A DNA stretch of 5,386 nucleotides from Methanomicrobiales archaeon (GTDB lineage Archaea > Halobacteriota > Methanomicrobia > Methanomicrobiales > Methanoculleaceae). The notes under the pieces are model-generated. The model saw nothing but the letters and a program-made list of their open reading frames with translations. It did not search any database and was not told the origin of the DNA. The position numbers were made by a program, and so were the translations under genes. Location: the NCBI GenBank assembly GCA_012510335.1, contig JAAZIF010000156.1, forward strand, positions 1 to 5,386. Reading direction: 5' to 3'. Below, one piece after another: positions 1-4,972 of the stretch (its first letter is position 1; each line of letters starts with the position of its first letter).

Positions 1-5
1 ATGCA

Positions 6-281
6 ATGGGCTGCATCGACGCGCTGAAACCAGAGATCATGCTCTCACGGATCACCTTTAAGGAGGCGCGGGAGTACATCAGGAAGAACGTCGGGGAGTA
101 CCACGAGGTCGAACCCGGCTACAGGATATTCGATGTCCATATCATAGGGGTTCCGCCGCTCTATGTCGGTGTGGAGGGCGAACACGTCATATTCCCCTAC
201 ACCAAACCCTGCCACGGGACGTTCGTGGTGAAGATCCCGGGCGGTGATGAGATCGCGCGGCTGAGGGCGGGGAAGAAGTAA
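6..281 (+). CDS. DUF1894-type methanogen-specific small protein
   Basis: This is a complete 91-residue soluble protein. It begins with MGCIDALKPEI and has a conserved-looking centre: GYRIFDVHIIGVPP at residues 38-51, then VIFPYTKPCHGTFVVKIPG at 61-79. From memory this pattern fits the DUF1894 family (Pfam PF08979), found in methanogens, whose member MTH1880 has a solved structure and lies close to heterodisulfide reductase hdrB/hdrC genes in Methanothermobacter. The biochemical role is not established; a link to methanogenesis is an inference from distribution and neighbourhood. Cys3 and Cys69 stand out as possible functional residues. There is no signal peptide or membrane segment. The ATG at position 1 is in another frame and soon meets a stop, so the ATG at 6 is the start. 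The ribosome binding site and any upstream partner gene lie outside the window. The protein is about the length I recall for the family plus a short basic tail. Confidence 0.8.
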   Translation: MGCIDALKPEIMLSRITFKEAREYIRKNVGEYHEVEPGYRIFDVHIIGVPPLYVGVEGEHVIFPYTKPCHGTFVVKIPGGDEIARLRAGKK

Positions 282-284
282 CCC

Positions 285-290
285 TTTTTT
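285..290 (+). terminator. oligo-T candidate terminator after the DUF1894 gene
   Basis: A run of six T begins three bases after the TAA stop (279-281), followed shortly by another TCTT. Archaeal RNA polymerase can terminate at short oligo-T tracts in the non-template strand without a hairpin, and the position directly after a stop codon fits. No stem-loop precedes it. It could also be chance, since it is a single short tract. Confidence 0.45.
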
Positions 291-535
291 GACTCTTCAG
301 GTCTGTTCTCACTGTCTGATGATGCGGGGGTGGCATTATTCTTTCCAGGAGACGCGGTTGAGGAGGAGACCGGTCTTTCCGGAAAAGGGCCTTCCGGCGC
401 TCCCGGCCGATCCGATGCGCACTTTCGGTTTGTAGTAGCACGCTTCGCGCAGATAAAAGAAAGATCTATCTCTTCCGGCCTGATCGTATCTTCGGAAGGG
501 CATCAGGTTCTATCTCCCAGCCTACCAGCGCAGGA

Positions 536-595
536 TCGGGTGCTCGCCGGCGGGGAGCACCTGGATGGCACAAGCTACCGCCATCCAGGCGGTGG
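536..595 (+). other. overlapping, mutually exclusive hairpins (possible RNA switch or part of an ncRNA)
   Basis: Three stem-loops can be drawn. Hairpin A pairs 536-545 with 555-564 (10 pairs, three of them G-U, loop of 9). Hairpin B pairs 560-569 with 580-589 (10 perfect Watson-Crick pairs, loop of 10). Hairpin C pairs 575-582 with 588-595 (8 pairs, one G-U, loop of 5). B shares bases with both A and C, whereas A and C are compatible with each other. This is the topology expected of an RNA that switches between two folds. No poly-U follows directly, so a terminator is not indicated. The strand is chosen only because the downstream gene is on plus; the reverse strand would fold similarly. GC-rich sequence gives chance hairpins, but a perfect 10-pair stem is unusual for such a short stretch. 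Confidence 0.4.
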
Positions 596-620
596 ATACT
601 GCTGCTACGTGAGGCATTAT

Positions 621-644
621 CGCCGGCACCGGTCCGGTGTGGCG
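621..644 (+). other. strong hairpin in the gap upstream of the histidine kinase
   Basis: An inner stem pairs 626-631 with 635-640 (GCACCG-type arm, one G-U pair, three-base loop). It stacks on an outer stem pairing 621-624 with 641-644, with a single bulged G at 625. The total is 10 pairs in 24 bases. It lies about 20 bases before the TATA-like element at 665-672. It could be the 3' end of a structured RNA, or a palindromic protein-binding site in DNA. Confidence 0.4.
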
Positions 645-664
645 GAGGCGCCCGATGAATGAGG

Positions 665-672
665 TATAAATT
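665..672 (+). promoter_or_regulatory. candidate archaeal TATA box for the sensor kinase gene
   Basis: TATAAATT is one of the few A/T-only octamers in a GC-rich gap and resembles the archaeal TATA box. Transcription would start about 25 bases downstream, near 693-698, giving a leader of roughly 85 bases before the ATG at 782. A second weaker A/T patch at 733-740 (AATTTACA) could instead give a start near 762 and a very short leader. The upstream bases are not a strong BRE match, so confidence is moderate. Confidence 0.4.
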
Positions 673-772
673 CCTCGAGAGCGGTACTACAGTATTGAGA
701 GCCCTGCGGGTATTGTCGAGCCGGGTTCCCTGAATTTACACCGATGCGAGCGGGTACCGCGCCCTTGAGGCA

Positions 773-779
773 GGTGAGG
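773..779 (+). promoter_or_regulatory. ribosome binding site that favours the ATG at 782
   Basis: GGTGAGG matches the anti-Shine-Dalgarno sequence of 16S rRNA in its GGTGA core (773-777). The core ends four bases before the ATG at 782 but only one base before the in-frame GTG at 779. The spacing therefore argues for the ATG as the true start, removing one residue from the longest reading. Confidence 0.6.
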
Positions 780-781
780 TG

Positions 782-2725
782 ATGAGCGAAGTGTTGAGCG
801 TGCTTTTGATCGGTAAGAAACCCGGTAATATCGAGGGGATGCTACGCGAGTGCGGGCGCAAGATCGAACTTATGCACTGCAAGCGCCCAATGGACGGACC
901 TGCCCTGGTATCGGGTGGTGGAATCGATGTTGCGCTCCTCGATCTCGCGGACGGGCAGGAGGTGGCGGTTCTGGGTCATCTGCGCCGGGCAGCCCCAAAC
1001 ATACCGATCATAGTGCTAACCGCGTTGAAAGAAGATCCCGTTGCGCTCTACGCGATGCAGAACGGCGCGCAGGATTACCTGGTCCGGGGGAATATCAATG
1101 CGGATCTGCTCTGCCGGGCGATCCGGTACGCGCTTGAGCGAACGCGGGTGGAGGCCGCGCTCCGGCACTCAGAAGCTATGTACCGAAGATTAGTCGAGAA
1201 CCTCAACGAGGGTGTCATCGCCGTAGACGAATCCGGCATCATCACCTTTGCAAACCCGCGCATGGGGGAGATCCTCGGCTGTCCCGCAGAAGATCTGATC
1301 GGATCGCCGATCTCCGGGTTACTCGGTGCTCCCGGCGGGATGATATCCGCTTCGAGGAATCAGTTCTGCCGGGAGACCGACCGGAGACAGGAGTTCGAAC
1401 TGGATCTCCGCCACAGCGATGGTGGGTGCGTCCATGCGCTCGTGGTCACATCGCCGGTCACCGATGAGTCCGGCAGGTTTCGGGGCTCGATCGTCGGCGT
1501 ACTGGATATAACCGAGCGGAAACGGGCTGAGGAGGAGCTCCGGAACCGGAATGAGCAGCTCATGGCTCTCAACCAGATCACCAGCGCCTCTGCTGCATCC
1601 CTCTCCCTCGCCGAGCTCCTGGAGGGATCGCTGGAAAAGACGCTTGAGCTGATGGGGTTTCACGTAGGTATAGTCTATATGCTCGATGCTGACCGGAAAC
1701 GGGCTCTGGCGCAGTGTCAGAGGGGCGTGCCACCGTCATACATGCCCCAGAACCGCGCGATCAAGATCCACCACTGGCCGTTCAACTTCATATTTGTCGC
1801 CGGCCAGCCCCGTTACATAGAACAGCGCCCTGACCTCAACTCCGTCGAATCGGGTATACTCAAGGGTCTCGATGTCTCGGCGCTCGCCTGCATCCCGCTC
1901 GTCGCAGAAGCGGTTGTTGTCGGTGCGGTCTATGTCGGAAGCCGGGCAAAGGAGTCATTCTCCCGGGAGGAGAGGACGCTGCTTGAGATGATAGGCAAAG
2001 AGATCGGGTCAGGCATCCTGAAAGGTGTACTCCACAAGAGGCTGGAGGTGGCGAACCGGGAGGCGAACCTCTACCTGGATATCATGACGCACGACATAAG
2101 GAACGCCGAGAATGTCTCGGGCCTCTATGCCGGCCTCCTCATCGAGATGCTGGAGGGGGAGGCTGCCCTGTATGCGGAGAAGATCCAGAGCAACGTTCGC
2201 AGGAGCGCCGAGATACTCAGGAACGTCACCATAATCCGCCGCATCCATCGCGAACCACCTGATCTCGGTCCGGTCGACCTTGGTGCCATCATCAGAGAGG
2301 GGGTCACCGACTTCTCTGATGTTGTGATCGAGGTCGAGGGTACACCCTGCCGGGTCTGGGCCGACGACCTCCTCCCCGAGGTCTTTGCGAACCTGATCCA
2401 GAACGCCGTCAAATCGGGTGGTCCGGAGATTGCGATCACCATCAGGGTGGAGGATCATGACGGCGAGAGTGTGCTGATCTCTCTTGAGGATACCGGGCCG
2501 GGCATACCCGACCCCCAGAAGGGATCGATCTTCCACCGGTTCGAGCGGGGAGGGATCGGGGGGTGCGGTGATAAACTCGGGCTCTTCATCGTCAGGACGC
2601 TCATCGAGCGCTACGGTGGCACTCTCAGGGTGGAAGACCGGGTGGAAGGGAGATCTGACCTCGGTGCAGCGTTCAGGTTCACCCTCCGTGAGGTTCTCCA
2701 TCCAGGGGGCGATGACGGGCGCTGA
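782..2725 (+). CDS. soluble receiver-PAS-GAF sensor histidine kinase
   Basis: This 647-residue cytoplasmic sensor kinase has no transmembrane segments. Residues 1-120 form a CheY-like receiver with a phosphoacceptor-like Asp54 (VALLDL), Thr80, and a GAQDYLVRG motif at 95-103. Residues 130-250 are a PAS domain (LVENLNEGVIAVDESG, NPRMGEILG, ending DITERKRAEEEL). Residues 262-415 are a GAF domain (LACIPLV, VVGAVYVGSRA, FSREERTLLE). The dimerisation helix carries the H-box IMTHDIRN, with His437 the likely phosphorylated residue. The ATPase domain at 525-636 has N-box FANLIQNAVK (535-544), G1 DTGPG (570-574), F-box FHRF (584-587) and a modified G2 GDKLGLFIV (596-604). It would autophosphorylate on His437 in response to an intracellular signal bound by PAS or GAF; the ligand is unknown. 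The receiver lacks the acidic pair and has Arg102 at the usual Lys, so it may not be phosphorylated normally. No separate response regulator is in the window, so it is an orphan here. It faces the minus-strand block tail to tail. Confidence 0.93.
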   Translation: MSEVLSVLLIGKKPGNIEGMLRECGRKIELMHCKRPMDGPALVSGGGIDVALLDLADGQEVAVLGHLRRAAPNIPIIVLTALKEDPVALYAMQNGAQDYLVRGNINADLLCRAIRYALERTRVEAALRHSEAMYRRLVENLNEGVIAVDESGIITFANPRMGEILGCPAEDLIGSPISGLLGAPGGMISASRNQFCRETDRRQEFELDLRHSDGGCVHALVVTSPVTDESGRFRGSIVGVLDITERKRAEEELRNRNEQLMALNQITSASAASLSLAELLEGSLEKTLELMGFHVGIVYMLDADRKRALAQCQRGVPPSYMPQNRAIKIHHWPFNFIFVAGQPRYIEQRPDLNSVESGILKGLDVSALACIPLVAEAVVVGAVYVGSRAKESFSREERTLLEMIGKEIGSGILKGVLHKRLEVANREANLYLDIMTHDIRNAENVSGLYAGLLIEMLEGEAALYAEKIQSNVRRSAEILRNVTIIRRIHREPPDLGPVDLGAIIREGVTDFSDVVIEVEGTPCRVWADDLLPEVFANLIQNAVKSGGPEIAITIRVEDHDGESVLISLEDTGPGIPDPQKGSIFHRFERGGIGGCGDKLGLFIVRTLIERYGGTLRVEDRVEGRSDLGAAFRFTLREVLHPGGDDGR

Positions 2726-2728
2726 TCC

Positions 2729-2752
2729 CGGGAGGAGTGCTATTCTCTCCCG
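2729..2752. other. hairpin in the spacer between convergent genes
   Basis: CGGGAG at 2729-2734 pairs with CTCCCG at 2747-2752. With G2735 bulged, two more pairs form (2736-2737 with 2745-2746), leaving a seven-base loop. It starts four bases after the kinase stop, within the 71-base spacer before the convergent gene ends at 2797. No T-run follows on either strand, so it is not a classical terminator. It may protect mRNA 3' ends or slow read-through from both sides. Confidence 0.4.
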
Positions 2753-2796
2753 CCTGGACAGGGTCTGATGATCCACTGCCGGGTACCCTTCCTGCC

Positions 2797-3399
2797 CTAT
2801 TTGTCCCCGATGCTCCGCCAGACGTGGGCGAACCTTTGAGCAGCGGTGTAGTGCCCGAGGATGCCAAATATGACGAGGAGCCACCCCAGGTAGTTTAAGC
2901 CATAGATCTCCCCGGGGATCAGGATCGTGAGCACGCCTGCGATCATGATCAGAACCAGCCGGTCTGCCCGACCGAGGATGCCCCCGTAGTATCTGCCGAC
3001 CCCGACGGCCTGTGCCTGGGTGCCGAGGTACGATGACATCAGAACCCCGGTCAGGGCGAAGACGCCTATAGGCCAGGATGCGGCCCCGCCTGCGATGATG
3101 CCGGTGATTATGAATATATCTGCGTATCGGTCTATGACATGGTCCAGGAAATCCCCGTAGGGGCCTGCGATCCCCATATCCCGGGCGAGCGCCCCGTCAA
3201 GCGCATCGAAGATGGCGTTGAACGCGACCATGGCGACACCGAACGCGACGCCGCCGGCGTAGAATGCGATACCGGCAAGTATCGATACGAAAAAAGATGC
3301 AGCGGTGAGCCCGTTTGGGGTGATCCCGATCTTCCGGACCAGGTTTACCACGGGCTGGACGATGCCCTGCATATGCGGTCTGAACTGATCCAGTGTCAT
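2797..3399 (-). CDS. CDP-alcohol phosphatidyltransferase, probable archaetidylinositol phosphate synthase
   Basis: This 200-residue membrane enzyme carries the complete CDP-alcohol phosphotransferase signature. Asp65, Asp68, Gly69, Ala72 and Arg73 lie in DALDGALAR (65-73), then Gly82, Asp86 and Asp90 in GDFLDHVID; the four Asp bind the metal ions and do the chemistry. About five or six hydrophobic segments follow one another, at roughly 31-48, 50-64, 93-105, 109-126, 147-162 and 167-182. The N-terminus (MTLDQFRPHMQ, then GITPNGLTAASF) and the GRADRL stretch at 143-148 resemble archaetidylinositol phosphate synthases such as Methanothermobacter MTH1691. These join CDP-archaeol to inositol phosphate at the cytoplasmic membrane. 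Substrate choice cannot be proved here; other members use serine, glycerol phosphate or inositol. The ATG at 3399 is chosen over a longer reading from 3489 because it forms a 4-base ATGA overlap with the upstream kinase stop and the extra 30 residues look unlike the family. There is no Shine-Dalgarno sequence, so translation is probably coupled. Confidence 0.88.
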   Translation of the reverse strand: MTLDQFRPHMQGIVQPVVNLVRKIGITPNGLTAASFFVSILAGIAFYAGGVAFGVAMVAFNAIFDALDGALARDMGIAGPYGDFLDHVIDRYADIFIITGIIAGGAASWPIGVFALTGVLMSSYLGTQAQAVGVGRYYGGILGRADRLVLIMIAGVLTILIPGEIYGLNYLGWLLVIFGILGHYTAAQRFAHVWRSIGDK

Positions 3400-3908
3400 G
3401 CGTTGAGATCCATGTAATCGATCCAGTCGATGGATCCGTAGGATGATGGCAGTTCTCCCCGGATAAACTGCTCGATCCTGTCTGCACATTCTTCGATGGA
3501 GGTAATGGTTGTATCCAGTTCAAGGATCTGTCCGGCTAATTGCCCCTCGATCGTCTCGACCAGCATGACATCGAGAGCCTCGGCCTCGATATTCTCCCTG
3601 ATCTTCTCCGGTGAGTAGTTCCTGAGCGCAAGGCGTTGCCGCAGGATATCGGGGCGGCACCTGAGCACCACCACCCGGTCGCATGGGAGGTAGTGCGCAA
3701 TATGCCCCTCGACGATCCCGTCAAGGGATTCAAACTCCGCTGCCCACAGGTCGAGATCCACCACCAGTGTCTGGCGGTCGCGGTCCTCCTCGATGATGTA
3801 GGGCTGCACCGTATCGGCCAGGTGGACAACCCGGTGTCCACGACGCTCAAGTTCGGCGGCGACGGATGTCTTGCCGGTGCCGGGCGTGCCGGTGATACCG
3901 ACCATCAT
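3396..3908 (-). CDS. Fap7/AK6-like adenylate kinase family protein
   Basis: This is a 170-residue P-loop NMP kinase of the AK6/Fap7 (hCINAP) type. The Walker A loop GTPGTGKTS covers residues 7-15, with Lys13 binding phosphate. The family-typical VEGHIAHYLPCDRVVVLRC (66-84) includes the Glu67-Gly68-His69 motif in the Walker B-like position. LRQRLALRNYSPEKIRENIEAE (89-110) is the lid and its following helix. Fap7 homologues show adenylate kinase and ATPase activity and act in small ribosomal subunit maturation, where they bind the uS11 protein (Rps14 in yeast and archaeal studies). Applying that role here is inference from family membership. The protein is soluble and near the usual archaeal length. 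The start overlaps the hisC stop as ATGA at 3905-3908. A second in-frame ATG at 3905 would shorten it by one residue. Its stop overlaps the next start in the same way, so it sits tightly in an operon. Confidence 0.9.
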   Translation of the reverse strand: MMVGITGTPGTGKTSVAAELERRGHRVVHLADTVQPYIIEEDRDRQTLVVDLDLWAAEFESLDGIVEGHIAHYLPCDRVVVLRCRPDILRQRLALRNYSPEKIRENIEAEALDVMLVETIEGQLAGQILELDTTITSIEECADRIEQFIRGELPSSYGSIDWIDYMDLNA

Positions 3909-4972
3909 AGGTCTTTGATCGCCTCGATGAACCGAACGTTCTCCCAGTCTTCACCGATGCTGACCCTGATGTAGTGATCGCCGAGCCCGGGGAAGGAGGT
4001 GCAGGACCGGACGAGGACGCCCTTTGCAGCAAGCCGCTCCACCGCCTCCTCACCGGTGAGCGGTGAGACATCGATCATTACGAAGTTTGTGTCAGATGGG
4101 AACGTATGGAACGGTATCTCTTCAATGAACCGCTCTCTCCACAGCCGGACGTGATCACAGACTTCAAGCATCCGGTCCGGGTCACCGAGCGCCGCGGCGG
4201 CTGCTGCCAGGGAGACCGCATTTAAGGCGAATGGGGTCGCTGCCCGGGAGTAGAACGGCCCCAGCCACGCCGGGACGAATGCGTAGCCGATCCTGAGCCC
4301 GGCGAGGGCGAAGGCCTTTGACATCGTCCGCCCGAGGATCAGGTTCTCGTGCCGTCGCATGAGGGGGCGGTAGTCGATATCCGAAAACTCGATGTACGCG
4401 TTGTCTAGAAAGAGCAGCCCCTCAATCGCCTCGAGGATCTCTTCGACATCCTCCGGCGGGACCGAGTTTCCCGTGGGGTTGTTCGGGGAGCAGAGGAAGG
4501 CAAGTTTCGCTCTCCGCGAGGCCTTGATGAAGGCCGCCGGATCGACCGAGAAGTCCTCGCTCCGGGGGATGTTCACGACCCTGGCGCCATGCGCCCCGGC
4601 CGCAAGCCCGTAGAAGGAGAAGGTCGGGGTCGAGACGGTCACCACCTCCCCGGGCTCGATGACCGTCCTGATCACCGTCTCGATGACACCGTCCATCCCG
4701 GCACCGGTGACGAACCGGTAATCGCCGTGATAGCGCCGGAGCGCTTCAACGAGAGCCGTAGCCCGTGCATCCGGGTAGCGGTTTCCAGCCCGGAGGGCGG
4801 CGGTCGCGGCCTCGATCGCGGCCGGCGACGGGGGGCGGGGGTTCTCGTTGCTCGCGAGGCGGGCCACCCGGTCGATGCCGTACTCCCGCGCGACATCCTC
4901 CGCCGATCTCGCGAAGGAGTAGCCGGCCGGACCAGCGTAATGCGCCCTAACCAAGCGCTGCATCGACGACAT
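3905..4972 (-). CDS. hisC: histidinol-phosphate aminotransferase
   Basis: This 355-residue fold-type I PLP aminotransferase catalyses conversion of imidazole-acetol phosphate and glutamate to histidinol phosphate and 2-oxoglutarate in histidine synthesis. Visible features are SNENP at 41-45, RYPD at 65-68, the cofactor phosphate site GAGMD at 90-94, SPNNPTG at 162-168, Asp190 and Tyr193 in LFLDNAY, the PLP lysine Lys219 in TMSKAFALAGLRIGYAF (216-232, with Arg227), and the substrate carboxylate Arg336 in YIRVSIG. Length is normal for the family. The ATG at 4972 gives a 26-base overlap with the argD stop. The second ATG at 4963 (residue 4) is an equally possible start; neither has a well-spaced Shine-Dalgarno, the nearest GAGGAG being 16 bases before 4972. 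Related aminotransferases such as CobD or aromatic ones share the fold, but the motif set best fits HisC. It lies between argD and the Fap7-like kinase, not in a his operon. Confidence 0.9.
   Translation of the reverse strand: MSSMQRLVRAHYAGPAGYSFARSAEDVAREYGIDRVARLASNENPRPPSPAAIEAATAALRAGNRYPDARATALVEALRRYHGDYRFVTGAGMDGVIETVIRTVIEPGEVVTVSTPTFSFYGLAAGAHGARVVNIPRSEDFSVDPAAFIKASRRAKLAFLCSPNNPTGNSVPPEDVEEILEAIEGLLFLDNAYIEFSDIDYRPLMRRHENLILGRTMSKAFALAGLRIGYAFVPAWLGPFYSRAATPFALNAVSLAAAAAALGDPDRMLEVCDHVRLWRERFIEEIPFHTFPSDTNFVMIDVSPLTGEEAVERLAAKGVLVRSCTSFPGLGDHYIRVSIGEDWENVRFIEAIKDL

Larger units (their letters stand above)
282..778. other. gene-free gap of about 500 bases with several inverted repeats
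   Basis: No reading frame here looks like a real protein. The longest plus-strand frame (330-662) starts at a GTG with no properly spaced ribosome binding site, and its product is rich in G, S, R and H with no recognisable motif. What the gap does hold is a T-run after the upstream stop, potential hairpins at 370-397, 479-507, 536-564, 560-589, 575-595 and 621-644, an AGATA/TATCT inverted repeat at 451-471, a TATA-like element at 665-672, and an imperfect direct repeat at 692-722. It may be a long regulatory region, an unannotated structured RNA, or decayed sequence. I cannot decide between these from the sequence. It has no tRNA-type T-loop, and I did not find the hallmark motifs of SRP RNA or RNase P RNA. 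Confidence 0.6.

Noticed and set aside
317..324. Possible C/D-box RNA (CTGATGATG resembles a C box)
   Set aside because: The first base does not fit the purine of the C-box consensus, and I could not place convincing D, C' and D' boxes at the required spacing.
479..644. SRP RNA or RNase P RNA hidden in the gap
   Set aside because: CGGAAGG at 493-499 recalls the SRP helix 8 loop, but the flanking AGCAG asymmetric loop and other conserved blocks are missing, and no conserved RNase P core motifs were found.
330..662. 110-residue plus-strand reading frame inside the gap
   Set aside because: It starts at a GTG abutting a G-run with no proper spacing, has biased low-complexity composition and no recognisable motif, and runs straight through the overlapping hairpins. 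A small lineage-specific gene cannot be fully excluded.
2009..2884. 291-residue minus-strand frame opposite the kinase
   Set aside because: It is antisense to the GAF and catalytic domains of a well-supported kinase. GC-rich codon use produces such stop-free shadows, and the product has no family features.
3400..3489. 30-residue N-terminal extension of the CDP-alcohol phosphatidyltransferase
   Set aside because: It would lie wholly within the upstream kinase gene, does not resemble the family's N-terminus, and the ATG at 3399 forms a classic ATGA overlap.
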